From NCBI GenBank assembly GCA_963793415.1, contig CAWCAC010000002.1, positions 2,232,001 through 2,296,000 on the forward strand: a stretch of 64,000 nt of DNA, in the 5' to 3' direction. Positions within the stretch are counted from its first letter, which is position 1, and each line of letters starts with the position of its first letter. Source of the stretch: CAXMST01 sp963793415 (GTDB taxonomy: Bacteria > Actinomycetota > Thermoleophilia > Solirubrobacterales > 70-9). The notes beneath the pieces are model-generated. The model worked only from the letters and a program-made list of their open reading frames with translations, was not told where the DNA came from and did no database searches. Positions 7,398-15,641 of the stretch are shown here, one piece after another. Position numbers and translations under genes: made by a program.

Positions 7398-8381
7398 TCA
7401 CCCCGTGGCACCCCGGATCCCAACGATGGTTTTCCCTTGCGTGTGCCGCTCGCCCACGTGGTCCAAAGCCTCGGCGCTCCGTCCCAGCGAGTACTTCTTG
7501 TCAACCACAGGGCGTACTTCCCGAGCTTCAACCAACTCCCGCAGGGCAGTCAGGTCGTCCTTCTCGGTCCCCGCAAAGAATGGCTTCAGGTGCTGACGGA
7601 CAAATGGCGACAGGGCCGTCGCTCTGAGGGTCCGGCCGAAGCCCATGGACCAGCTCCCGCCCGATCCCCCGACGATGACCAGCGTGCCCTTCGGAAGCAG
7701 GGCCCGACGAAGATCCGCGATCGAACGGTTTCCGGCGAGATCGAGAATCAGGTCATAGCGGCTGCCGTGCCGGTCGATGTTCTCACGGGTGTAGTCGATG
7801 ACGTGATCAGCGCCGAGGGATCGGACCAGTTCGACGTTCCTCGTGCTGCAGACGCCGGTCACCTCCGAACCGAGCGCTTTTGCGATCTGCACCGCAAAGG
7901 TTCCTACGGCCCCCGACGCCCCGATCACCGCCGTGTGCTGGGATGGCTGGACCTGCCCCGCGTCCCGCAGAGCCTGAAGCGCGGCCGAGGCCGAAACGGG
8001 AATGGCCGCCGCCTGCTCGAAGGTCGTAGTTGTCGGCTTCGGGCTGATCCTGTCTTGCGGAACGGCGACGTACTCGGCCAGTGCTCCGCTGCACCAGCCG
8101 AAGACCTCCTCACCGGGATGAAACTCGGTGACACTGCCGCCAACAGACTCGACACGACCCGCCATTTCGAGACCAACGATCCGTGCCTTGGGACGCCGCA
8201 ACCCGTAGCTGGGCCGAGCGATCAACGGAAGCCCTCGCACCATCAACCAGTCACCGATGGCCACGCCGGCCGCCGCGACCTGAACGAGGACTTCATTCTC
8301 GGCCGGCACCGGTTTCTCGATCTCCTGAAGCTCGAGGACCTGACCGGGGGCACCGTAGGTCTCTTGAATGATCGCCTTCAT
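7398..8381 (-). CDS. Zinc-free NAD(P)H:quinone oxidoreductase-like MDR protein
   Basis: 327 residues of the medium-chain dehydrogenase/reductase superfamily. The N-terminal GroES-like domain has GVAIGDWLMVRG where zinc enzymes carry Cys, so it is the zinc-free quinone-oxidoreductase type. VGLEMAGRVESVG and GALAEYVAVP are typical. The Rossmann domain starts at HTAVIGASGAVGTFAVQIA (about residue 145), with GADHVIDYTREN further on; the GxGxxG-like AxGxxG pattern suits NADPH. Start ATG 8381 has GGAG 6 nt upstream. The stop codon lies 11 nt from the tRNA fragment at 7359-7387, and the gene belongs to the accessory zone. Reduction of quinones or enones is the likely chemistry. Confidence 0.85.
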   Translation of the reverse strand: MKAIIQETYGAPGQVLELQEIEKPVPAENEVLVQVAAAGVAIGDWLMVRGLPLIARPSYGLRRPKARIVGLEMAGRVESVGGSVTEFHPGEEVFGWCSGALAEYVAVPQDRISPKPTTTTFEQAAAIPVSASAALQALRDAGQVQPSQHTAVIGASGAVGTFAVQIAKALGSEVTGVCSTRNVELVRSLGADHVIDYTRENIDRHGSRYDLILDLAGNRSIADLRRALLPKGTLVIVGGSGGSWSMGFGRTLRATALSPFVRQHLKPFFAGTEKDDLTALRELVEAREVRPVVDKKYSLGRSAEALDHVGERHTQGKTIVGIRGATG

Positions 8382-8810
8382 AGTGCTCCGCGGGATGGGG
8401 TGGGCACGACACCACAGCGTGCTGGGCCGCATGGCATCAGGAGCGGCTCATCGATCCGGGCGGTTGGTCGACCGGTACAGCGCACAGCCGAACAGCGACC
8501 CTACACAACCCGCACCGAGTCGATCCCGACGGCATTCAGACCGTCTTGGGAGGGAACTGGCTGCTGCTCCCACGCAAAAGCGGAGTCAGAGCACACGACG
8601 AGCCGCTCCTCCTCGGGGCGACAGAGGGGCCGCCACCGCATACTCGATGCCCCGGGTCGTGCGCGCGTCCCGGTCGCCTCGCATACCGCGACACCCTGCC
8701 ACCAGGCCGCGTCCGGCTTGAGCGGCGAACTACCGTTTCGGGAGGCCTTCGGCGCTCCTATGCTCGATTAGATGCCGGCTTTGGACCGGCACATCCACAC
8801 GGAGGTGGCT
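8382..8810. other. Divergent intergenic region with no convincing gene
   Basis: The region separates the oxidoreductase from the CsgG-like gene. Near 8527-8562 one frame reads RVDPDGIQTVLGGNW, which parallels RTEIAPNGVQTVWTWN at the C-terminus of the CsgG-like protein (10167-10220), so a trace of a duplicated C-terminus may remain here. TATGCT at 8759-8764 could be the -10 box for the gene at 8811. I see no other signal. Confidence 0.35.
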
Positions 8811-10229
8811 ATGTCGGTGCCGGGGCATCCTTGTCGGGGCAACTGCGGGACCGTCCAGAGGCAAGGTTCTCTGAGGCGCGTCGTGTGCGTGTCCCTGATC
8901 GTGGTCACGGCCGCCGCCCTACCCGCCGCCGTCTTGCCCGCCCCGGCAGACGCCAAGAGCGCAACGGTCAAGGGCGCCGTGGCCGGCATCAAGGTTCCGC
9001 GCCCCGGCAGTGGCGAGGCGTGGCTCCGCGCACTGAACGTCGACAGCGGGGCGCTGACCGGGTCGACGACGATCTCCCGCCGCGGCCGCTTCAAGATGTC
9101 CGTGCCGGCCGGGAAGGACGCACTCCTGGCTGCCTCGCTGCGTTTTCCGGGCGGATCCTTCGTCGACCGGCTCGTCGGAGCTGCGCGCCTCAAGGCGGGC
9201 AAGACGACGACACTCAGGCCGCCGGCCAGGCGCCCGAAGGCACGCGCCGGCCAGGGTCCGGTCCTCAGCGGTATCGGCGACGTCTCGGTCGGCTACCCGG
9301 CCATCTGGGTGAAGCGCTTCGAGGTGACCGGCGGCGGACCGGACTTTGCGGTGCTCGACAAGGGCCTTGGGGCCTACATGACCACTTCGCTCATCCCCGA
9401 CGCGGATACCTGCGGGGCCGGCGGGCGCAAGTACGCGGTCGTCGAGCGCGAGCGCCTCAAGGACGTCCTCGCCGAGTTGCGGCGCTCCCAGAGCAAGTAC
9501 TTCGACCCGGCGACCAAGCCCGCCCGTGGCAAGATCATCAAGGACAATGCCACCGTCACGGGCAAGCTGGTTGTGACTGCTGGCCAGGCCGCTTTGAGCG
9601 CCACGTACACCGAGACCGGTGGCTACACCGCCACGGTGACCGCGCGGGGTGCGGCGACCGAGCTCTTCGATCTGGCCGACCGCCTTGCGGCGGCCATCAT
9701 CGAGAAGATCTGCGAGCCCAGCCCGGCGCTCCCCACGGCCTTCGAGGGCACTGTCAGCGGATCGTTCAGCCAACCGTCCGACAGCCCGTACCAGGTCACC
9801 CAGCAGTGGACGGGGACCGCGCGCTTCGCGCAGGCCGCCGGCGATCCAGGCAGCTACGAGCCGGTCGCCGGGACGCTCACCTACTCGACCTCCGGCGGCG
9901 ACGACAGCGGCTGCAGCTACAGCGGCACCGGCGTTGTCGCAATCGCCCCCGACACCGTGTTCGGCTCCCTCGGACTCGCGAGCACGACGTACTTCCTCGC
10001 CGGCTACTGGACCAACGACGAGGCCATCCAGCGGCCGACGTACCCGGTGACCGTCGCGTGCCCGGAGGGGACCACATCGGAGGTCATGCCAGTGCAGCTC
10101 AAATGGCTCGGGACGGACACGGCCGGCGAGCAGATCCCGGCGGACACCGGGACGCTGTCGGGCACGCGCACCGAAATCGCCCCCAACGGCGTGCAAACGG
10201 TGTGGACGTGGAACCTCATTGGCAAGTAG
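8811..10229 (+). CDS. Secreted protein with CsgG/TolB-like domain
   Basis: 472 residues. Signal peptide with core VVCVSLIVVTAAALPAAVL and ADAKS cleavage region. After a small beta domain, residues about 150-300 read like the CsgG/TolB N-terminal fold: FAVLDKGLGAYMTTSLI, then YAVVERERLKDVLAEL, DPATKPARGKIIKDNATVTG and FDLADRLAAAIIEKIC. In CsgG-type proteins the VVERERL helix and the A-x-x-V-x-G strand are hallmarks. The C-terminal 170 residues are a beta-rich domain with paired cysteines. ATG 8811 has GGAGG 6 nt before it. CsgG pores sit in outer membranes, which this organism should lack, so only the fold and not pore function is claimed. Confidence 0.65.
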   Translation: MSVPGHPCRGNCGTVQRQGSLRRVVCVSLIVVTAAALPAAVLPAPADAKSATVKGAVAGIKVPRPGSGEAWLRALNVDSGALTGSTTISRRGRFKMSVPAGKDALLAASLRFPGGSFVDRLVGAARLKAGKTTTLRPPARRPKARAGQGPVLSGIGDVSVGYPAIWVKRFEVTGGGPDFAVLDKGLGAYMTTSLIPDADTCGAGGRKYAVVERERLKDVLAELRRSQSKYFDPATKPARGKIIKDNATVTGKLVVTAGQAALSATYTETGGYTATVTARGAATELFDLADRLAAAIIEKICEPSPALPTAFEGTVSGSFSQPSDSPYQVTQQWTGTARFAQAAGDPGSYEPVAGTLTYSTSGGDDSGCSYSGTGVVAIAPDTVFGSLGLASTTYFLAGYWTNDEAIQRPTYPVTVACPEGTTSEVMPVQLKWLGTDTAGEQIPADTGTLSGTRTEIAPNGVQTVWTWNLIGK

Positions 10230-10483
10230 GCCTGCGTCGACCGCATGACGTCCCGGGCCGCGGCGAACGAGCCGGCTGAACCGCTGGCCCCGATCGACGG
10301 GATAAGCATCACCGCCCGCAGAACCCTGGGGATCTGGGCGCTGGTGATCGGGGCGATCAGGGTCAAGCTGGCACCCGACGCGATCAGACAGCGCCAGGCG
10401 GAATCCCGGAGTGGCTTCAGTGTCGCCCGACGACCGCTTCGTGGCTTGGTCGAACTGGTCGCCGAGGGCTAGCCGCTCGCCGC
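10230..10483. other. Intergenic stretch, nothing assigned
   Basis: Both strands carry short open frames (10245-10472 plus, 10004-10366 minus) without recognisable domains or ribosome binding sites. I regard this as non-coding or decayed. Confidence 0.3.
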
Positions 10484-11182
10484 CTACGCGGCACCACGCG
10501 TCGATGCTCGATCGGCCCGTGGAGGCGTGCTTGGCTCACCGGTGCGCAGCAGGACGAACCCGACCCACACGAACCAGACGATCAGGCCCAGCCCGAACAC
10601 CGCCCCGACGTCCTCGAGAGCTGGGAGGACCGTCACGATTCCGGCCACTCCAGCGACCATGCCGAGGTAGTTGAGAGCGTTGGGGAGCGACCCGGCTCTC
10701 ATCGCCGCCGTGCTGATCAGCAGAACCCAGAGGCCGCCGACGATTTCGTTGCCGCCGCCCAATCCGTTCTGAACGGAATCGATCGCCGACCAGACCGGCT
10801 CCGCCTGCACCGGATCGACGTCGTAGAGATCGGAGACGGTGCCGAGGCCGATGATCGCGATCATCCCCGAAGCGATGACTAGGCCGGCCCAGATGAAGCC
10901 GAAAACGCCGCCCGCCTCGGCCAGCATCGGAGATTCGTTCCGAAGGCGCTCGCGGAGGGTCAACACCAGCGGGACCAGCGCGACACCGAATCCGACATAG
11001 ATGACCGCGTACCAGATACCCAGAGCGGTCTGGTGATCTACAAGGAAGGCCACCGACTCCGCGGGGTCGGGGTCACCGATCGTGTAGTCCGAAAGTACCG
11101 TGGCGGCCATCACAAATCCAAAGACGAATGTCGCCGCCGCCGCCAAAGCCGCGTAGCCGCCGGTCCCATGTCTTCCCTGCAC
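10484..11182 (-). CDS. DUF4386-like integral membrane protein
   Basis: 232 residues with six predicted hydrophobic segments, among them YAALAAAATFVFGFVMAA, IWYAVIYVGFGVALVPLVL and VFGFIWAGLVIASGMIAIIG. The arrangement, with a polar DPDPAESVAFLVDH loop after the first helix and GGGNEIVGGLWVLLIS in the fourth, resembles the DUF4386 family. That family has no known biochemical role. It is a single minus-strand gene in the accessory zone, divergent from the small membrane protein at 11369. Confidence 0.65.
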   Translation of the reverse strand: MQGRHGTGGYAALAAAATFVFGFVMAATVLSDYTIGDPDPAESVAFLVDHQTALGIWYAVIYVGFGVALVPLVLTLRERLRNESPMLAEAGGVFGFIWAGLVIASGMIAIIGLGTVSDLYDVDPVQAEPVWSAIDSVQNGLGGGNEIVGGLWVLLISTAAMRAGSLPNALNYLGMVAGVAGIVTVLPALEDVGAVFGLGLIVWFVWVGFVLLRTGEPSTPPRADRASTRGAA

Positions 11183-11368
11183 CTGCCAACCTCCTGAGCG
11201 AGCCGCCTACCCTGCGCAGCCTATCCAGGTTTACGCGATCAGCACCTGATGGGTTGGGGCTGGCCTTGACCCAACGCCGACGGCGTGGTGTCGCGTCCTC
11301 CAGGCAATATGTTGCTCGAACAGTGAGGCAGTTCAGGTGAAGAACGGCCCGCTAGACCGAGCCGCCGC

Positions 11369-11755
11369 ATGACCGAGGCTGCCGCGATCGTCGGCTGCGC
11401 GTTCCTGTTCGGCCTGGCGATGTTTCAGTTCGCGCTGGCGAGCGGGCGGCCCCTGGGTAGCTACGCATGGGGCGGCGCACACGACGGCGTGCTGCCGCCC
11501 CGGTTGCGAGCGGCAAGCGCTATGGCGATCGTTCTCTATGCGGTGTTCGCCAGCGTCATCCTCAAGGCCGCGGGGATCGGCGGCCCGGCACCTCGGTCCT
11601 GGGCTGCCACGGGAGCTTGGCTGCTCGCTGGCTTCTGGGCCTTCCAGGTCGTCCTGAACGGTGCTTCCCGCAGCGCCGACGAGCGACGAGTGATGACGCC
11701 CCTGGCTGCAGTTCTGTGCCTCCTGACGGTGGCGGTCGCGTTCAACGCCGAGTGA
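11369..11755 (+). CDS. Small four-helix membrane protein, hypothetical
   Basis: 128 residues with four hydrophobic segments (AIVGCAFLFGLAMFQFALAS, AMAIVLYAVFASVILKAAGI, GAWLLAGFWAFQVVLN and VLCLLTVAVAFNA) and a short polar loop RPLGSYAWGGAHDGVLPPRL. The pattern is shared by small actinobacterial and proteobacterial membrane proteins of unknown role. No ribosome binding site stands out before ATG 11369. Confidence 0.6.
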   Translation: MTEAAAIVGCAFLFGLAMFQFALASGRPLGSYAWGGAHDGVLPPRLRAASAMAIVLYAVFASVILKAAGIGGPAPRSWAATGAWLLAGFWAFQVVLNGASRSADERRVMTPLAAVLCLLTVAVAFNAE

Positions 11756-12285
11756 CGCCACTACGCCGCGGCCAGCCTCGCCCTCGCGCCACCAGAACTG
11801 GAGTTGTTAGATCGCGCCCCTCCGCTGTCTCCGAGTTCGATCGGTGATGGGTGGTGTGTTGCCCAAGAGTTGCCCACACTCGTCAGGCAAGACCCCGCCG
11901 AGGAGGCCCTAAGGGCAGGCCTCGGCCACCATTGCCCTGCTGGCCCTGACCGCACCCTTCGCGTCCTTGACCCTCTTCCTCGCCCTCGCTAGCTTCTTCC
12001 GCGCCTTCTTCAGCTTCTTCTTTGAGCTGTCGTTCTTTCTCGCCTTCTCGACCCTCTTCTTGGCTCTCTTCTGCTGTTTGTTGGCCTTGGTCAGACCGCG
12101 CTGGGCGTTGGCAAGGGTCAGCTTCGGCGGCGGTGCAGACGGCGGAGGGGCCGGTGCCCAACCGTCGGCTCATGTGTCACTGGTTTTCTCGGCGGTTGGA
12201 CGGCCGAATCGGCGTGGTTGCCACGCAGGAGTAGTCTCAGTTCACCGGCCGGACTCGGTCGGCCACACCGACGGAGGGGGAGCTA
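11756..12285. other. Intergenic region with a decayed Lys-rich coding fragment
   Basis: Apart from the fragment at 11909-12169 on the minus strand, nothing recognisable was found. Upstream of the gene at 12286, GGAGGGGGAG supplies a ribosome binding site. Confidence 0.4.
11909..12169 (-). pseudogene. C-terminal remnant of a Lys-rich coiled-coil secreted protein
   Basis: One minus-strand frame runs from just after a TGA at 12170-12172 to a TAG at 11909 and reads a Pro-rich stretch (WAPAPPPSAPPPK), then LTLANAQRGLTKANK and a long Lys/Arg/Ala coiled coil (KKLKKARKKLARARKRVKDA), ending MVAEACP. This composition is common at the C-termini of Thermoleophilia extracellular proteins. It has no usable ATG or GTG start and no signal peptide, so it looks like the tail of a larger gene whose front is gone. 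The longer ORF in another frame (11883-12173) is a shadow. Confidence 0.5.
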
Positions 12286-12822
12286 GTGAAGATCATGGTC
12301 CTTACGTATCTGCGTCGCCACCACATCGGGCTGCTGGCGCTTGCGGTGGCGATGGGAGGCACCGCCTACGCCGCCGAAACGATCAACAGCCGTGACATCG
12401 CCGATGGCACGATCAAGAGCAGGGATCTGCAGAACGGTGCGGTGCTGGGGCGCGACATCCGAAGCGATGCGCTCAAGGGCTCCCAGATCGACGAATCGAC
12501 ACTTGACGATGCTTCGCCGAGCGCAACCGTCGCCGGTCAGGGTGCCCCCACGCTGATCCAGAAGGAAGGCATCGAGGCCGTGGAGAGAACGGGCACGGGC
12601 GTCTACCACTTGATCCTCGGGACGGACCAGAAAACCTGCAGCTTCACCGGCAGCTTCTACGGCCTGGAATCGACTCAAACCGGCGACGGCGGCACAGTTG
12701 CCGTCGCCTACTCCCCGGGCGCACCGGACCTGACCGTCGTCCTCCGCGACCATGCGGGAGACCTCGTCAACCTCGGGGAAGGAAACGGCCCGTTCGGTTT
12801 CACGGTCGTGTCCGGCTGCTGA
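12286..12822 (+). CDS. Secreted repeat protein, paralogue of the 990-1622 product
   Basis: 178 residues. N-terminal segment HHIGLLALAVAMGGTAYAAE acts as signal peptide or anchor, followed by repeats of the type INSRDIADGTIKSRDLQNGA (about residues 33-75). The C-terminal domain has KTCSFTGSFYG and ends in SGC, so it carries the same internal plus terminal Cys pair as the protein at 990-1622. Start GTG 12286 has GGAG close upstream; ATG 12295 is the alternative. It lies just outside the tRNA-derived repeat at 12966. Function unknown. Confidence 0.72.
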   Translation: MKIMVLTYLRRHHIGLLALAVAMGGTAYAAETINSRDIADGTIKSRDLQNGAVLGRDIRSDALKGSQIDESTLDDASPSATVAGQGAPTLIQKEGIEAVERTGTGVYHLILGTDQKTCSFTGSFYGLESTQTGDGGTVAVAYSPGAPDLTVVLRDHAGDLVNLGEGNGPFGFTVVSGC

Positions 12823-12965
12823 GGACCGTGCCGAGCGAGTTCTGACCCGGTCCCGGCAGCCGCCGCGCTCGCGGCGCGGAGTCGCCTACCGCCTCGTTCG
12901 CTGATGCGGCGAGCGAGCCGGGCTCGTTGCCGGTGCCTGCATGCTCGTCGCGGCTTCATCGGTCG

Positions 12966-13010
12966 ATGGGCCGGGTTGGACTCGAACCAAGGCCCTACGG
13001 ATTATGAGTC
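12966..13010 (-). repeat. Copy of the 3' half of the tRNA-CAU gene (attachment site)
   Basis: 45 bp align with the 3' half of the tRNA at 18388-18461 with four mismatches. The last 17 bp, CCTACGGATTATGAGTC (12994-13010), covering the anticodon loop, are identical to 18415-18431. The copy ends abruptly there; the 5' half of the tRNA is missing. This is the expected product of integration into a tRNA gene: the displaced chromosomal 3' end marks the far end of the element. Confidence 0.85.
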
Positions 13011-13021
13011 TCTCCGGCCCC

Positions 13022-13147
13022 GTATCGGCGTGTATCGGCTAGTGACGGCCTTTGGCTTGTTTGCAGGGGTATTGCGTGTCTAGGCGGGTATCTTGTAACG
13101 GCTCGTAACGGCCTGTCATCTGTTGTTCGGTAGCAAAATGGTTGCAG
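13022..13147. repeat. Paired short repeats inside the left end of the element
   Basis: GTATCGGC occurs at 13022 and 13032 and GTAACGGC at 13095 and 13105, each pair set exactly 10 bp apart. GGTTGCAG at 13140-13147 matches two copies near the other end (18309, 18320). One-helical-turn spacing suits arm-type recombinase or excisionase binding sites, which is an inference. Confidence 0.45.
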
Positions 13148-13287
13148 GCCGCGATGGTGATTCACGCGGCCGGCCTAAAAGGCCGCCGCAATGTGGCGCC
13201 ATTTTGTGCGGGCCTCTATTGCCACGGTTCGCGACCGATCCTTCAGAAACGTCAGCAATCGTTGTCTATGCGACTACCCGCAGTTGC

Positions 13288-13611
13288 TCAGTTACCCGGC
13301 GGGCGATAGTCGACAGCGGTCTGAGCCGCCTCGTCAATCTCTTCCGGGGCCAGCACCGCACGGGTCTTAGCGTTGGTGATCGACCCGGCTGCTCCGGTCG
13401 CAAGGCTGACGGCCGCCACGGTCTTGTTGTCGGGAAGGTCGAGGATCAAGACGACGTCGGACTCGCCCTGGGCGAAGTAGAACGCTTCCACCTTCCCCCC
13501 GAAGGCGCCGATCATCGACTCGATCGCCTCGCGACGGGCGCTGCCGCCCTTGGCGGCGACACCTTTGAGCCCCTCCTGCGTGTACTTGGCCTCGAACAGG
13601 TACTTAGGCAC
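13288..13611 (-). CDS. GYD domain protein
   Basis: 107 residues in the small ferredoxin-like GYD family: YLFEAKYTQEGLKGV at the start, GKVEAFYFAQGESDVVLILD in the middle (the GxxDxV core that gives the family its name in variant form), then DNKTVAAVSLATGAAGS. Members form dimers; no general function is known. Cytosolic. First cargo gene after the left end of the integrated element, and not obviously linked to its neighbour. Confidence 0.8.
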   Translation of the reverse strand: MPKYLFEAKYTQEGLKGVAAKGGSARREAIESMIGAFGGKVEAFYFAQGESDVVLILDLPDNKTVAAVSLATGAAGSITNAKTRAVLAPEEIDEAAQTAVDYRPPGN

Positions 13612-13704
13612 GGCTCCACCCTTCGTTGGATTGTCCCGACCCTAACCGGCTCAACGGCCTAAGGCAACGGGCGAACCTTGCCGGCCAACTCGACCGCGCG
13701 GCTG

Positions 13705-14610
13705 TCATGCGTGCGCGTCCTTGTCGCCACGGCCATCTAATCGGCGCTCGAGGCAGTCATTGAGCTCGACGCCGTAAAGCATTGCCATGTTCGATCCCCA
13801 TAGCCAGACAAGGAAGCCGATGACCGCCGCCAGACTCCCGTAGATGGTGCTGTAGTTGGCGATCCGATCGACGTAGACGGCGTAGGCAGCAGATCCGAGC
13901 AGCCACGTTGCCATTGCGATGACGCCACCAGGAGTTATCAGCTGAAAGCCGCGATGGCTGCGATCGTCGAGCGACGCCCAATATAAGACCCCGAAGATCC
14001 CGAGGATGAAGACGACTAGGAGCGGCCACTTGCCAATTTCCCAGGCGATGGAAACGGCTTGGTCAAGACCGAACAGTGATGCGATCCCGCCAGCGACCGG
14101 GCCCGTGACGATGACAACAATCGCGGTACCAGAGATCGCGAGAACCGTCGCGAAGGTCACCACCAGCTGTAGGCGCCGCAGCTTGAGGAATGGATAGCGA
14201 ACGACCCGGCCGTGCACGATCGCGGAAGCGCGCAAGAAGGCGCCGACGAAAGCCGAAGCGCTCCAGAGGGCACCGGCCAACCCCACCAACAGGGTGACTC
14301 CGGCGGTTGATCTCCGCTCAACGCCGGCGACGACTTGAAGCACCATGTCCCGCAACGGCGTCTGGCCTTGCTGGCTCAGGTTATGGCGGATGTCATCGAG
14401 CACCGGATCGCCTAGCAATCCGATTAGACCGATCACAACGACGAGCGCTGGGATAAGCGAAATCGCAGCGTAGAAAGTCAGTGCTGCACCCCAGTCGACC
14501 AGATGGTCGTCCAGAAACCTGTTCAGCGCGTCGACCACCACCCGACGGTCGACATCTCGGAGTCGAAGTCGTGCCGCTCGGGTTCGCATCCCTCGGTGTC
14601 TACCGAACAT
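13705..14610 (-). CDS. YihY/BrkB family inner membrane protein
   Basis: 301 residues with six hydrophobic segments. LDDHLVDWGAALTFYAAISLIP is close to the family opening (A-x-x-L-T-Y-Y-x-x-L-S-L-x-P), and ATWLLGSAAYAVYVDRIANY followed by STIYGSLAAVIGFLVWLW and NMAMLYGVELN is the conserved C-terminal block. The family was once annotated as ribonuclease BN, which is known to be wrong; its role is unclear and may involve export. It lies 89 nt downstream of the small gene at 14700 on the same strand. Confidence 0.9.
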   Translation of the reverse strand: MFGRHRGMRTRAARLRLRDVDRRVVVDALNRFLDDHLVDWGAALTFYAAISLIPALVVVIGLIGLLGDPVLDDIRHNLSQQGQTPLRDMVLQVVAGVERRSTAGVTLLVGLAGALWSASAFVGAFLRASAIVHGRVVRYPFLKLRRLQLVVTFATVLAISGTAIVVIVTGPVAGGIASLFGLDQAVSIAWEIGKWPLLVVFILGIFGVLYWASLDDRSHRGFQLITPGGVIAMATWLLGSAAYAVYVDRIANYSTIYGSLAAVIGFLVWLWGSNMAMLYGVELNDCLERRLDGRGDKDAHA

Positions 14611-14699
14611 TGGCCCGGACAGCAGCGTTTCAGCGTCGTTTCAACCCGGCGCTAAGGCCGCCACGCCCCCGTTCGGCAGCAGTCACCTCGTGGAACCGT

Positions 14700-14939
14700 C
14701 TAGAGCGGCTCTGCCACGATGGCGAAGTCGGTACCGGCCAGGACCTTGCGGACGCGATCCTCGGCGTCGCTGGCGTCGGCTGCGTCAACCTGGACGCGGA
14801 TCTGCGGGGCTACTACCTCCCCATACTCGCCCTCCTGCTGATCCCAACCAGCGCCGTGCGGCTGGATACCGGCAGCTTCAAGTGCGCTTCTCGCCGCCGC
14901 CAAGCCCGCGCCCTCGATCTTGACCTTAAACGCTCTCAC
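14700..14939 (-). CDS. Small hypothetical protein
   Basis: 79 residues from GTG 14939: a beta-alpha-beta pattern with FKVKIEGAGLAAARSALEAA, then IRVQVDAADASDAEDRVRKV and a short end AIVAEPL. It reads like a two-repeat ferredoxin-like fold. The longer ORF to 14990 has an implausible N-terminus. Not recognised. It precedes the YihY-like gene on the same strand and may be its operon partner. Confidence 0.5.
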   Translation of the reverse strand: MRAFKVKIEGAGLAAARSALEAAGIQPHGAGWDQQEGEYGEVVAPQIRVQVDAADASDAEDRVRKVLAGTDFAIVAEPL

Positions 14940-15008
14940 CGGGCTGACCCTACCGGAAGCCGCAGCCTCGCAGCAGGCATCAGCGCCCATCTGGAGAACC
15001 TGTCAAGC

Positions 15009-15641
15009 GTGGATTCAGCAGACACGACCCCAGGTGCAGCGTCCGGCAATACCGACGACGTCAGCCGCGTCGCCGCCCTCACCGATGGCGTAGTCGCCAT
15101 CGCGATCACCCTGCTCGTCCTCGACATCGCCATTCCCGAGATCCCCGACGCTCTCGTCGACAACGAACTCGCCGATGCGCTCTGGCAATTGCGGCCGCAG
15201 GTCTTCGGTTTTGTCCTGAGCTTCGCTGTCATCGCCTACTACTGGCTCAGCCACCGACTCGTCTTCTCGCACCTGCGCAGAATCGATGGGCCGCTGGTGA
15301 TCATCAACCTGATCTTCTTGTTGGTCATCGCCTTCATCCCCTTCGTCGCCGGCCTGTTGGCCGATTACGTTCCGAACGGGCTCGCTGTCGCCTGCTATTC
15401 GGGAGTGATGGCAATGGCCGGGCTTACCCTGCTGGCAATGGTGGCCTACCCGAAAGCGAAGGGCCACTTCCACCCGAACGTCCCACTCGCGCACGTGAGC
15501 ATGATCACGCGAAAGATCGCGGTGGCGCCAATCGTCTATCTCATCGCCGTCCCGGTCGCCTTCCTCAACGGCTGGGTAGCACTCGCGACGACGGCCCTAA
15601 TCCCGCTCCTCCGGACCGCGATCGGAAAACGCAGCAGTTAG
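15009..15641 (+). CDS. TMEM175-like (DUF1211) potassium-channel family protein
   Basis: 210 residues with six hydrophobic segments. The first helix has RVAALTDGVVAIAITLLVLD, matching the family signature R-x3-F-S-D-G-V-x-A-I-A-x-T-L-L-V-L with L-T-D-G in place of F-S-D-G. AVIAYYWLSHRLVFSHLRRID and LIFLLVIAFIPFVAGLL follow as in the family. Bacterial members form tetrameric K+ channels without the canonical selectivity filter. Start GTG 15009 is preferred; the longer open frame upstream has no conserved sequence. It is one of three multi-pass proteins in the element cargo. Confidence 0.85.
   Translation: MDSADTTPGAASGNTDDVSRVAALTDGVVAIAITLLVLDIAIPEIPDALVDNELADALWQLRPQVFGFVLSFAVIAYYWLSHRLVFSHLRRIDGPLVIINLIFLLVIAFIPFVAGLLADYVPNGLAVACYSGVMAMAGLTLLAMVAYPKAKGHFHPNVPLAHVSMITRKIAVAPIVYLIAVPVAFLNGWVALATTALIPLLRTAIGKRSS

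Larger units (their letters stand above)
12823..13287. other. Junction region: hairpin, tRNA 3'-end copy and paired short repeats
   Basis: A GC palindrome (CGCCGCG and CGCGGCG, 12861-12876) follows the secreted-protein gene. The tRNA copy lies at 12966-13010 and the paired 8-mers at 13022-13147. A CGGCCT-AAA-AGGCCG dyad follows near 13174. No gene was found here. Confidence 0.5.

Noticed and set aside
8546..10279. A 577-codon plus-strand open frame overlapping the CsgG-like gene
   Set aside because: It is another frame of the same strand, Arg/Gly-rich without domains; the frame at 8811-10229 has a signal peptide, a good ribosome binding site and recognisable fold motifs.
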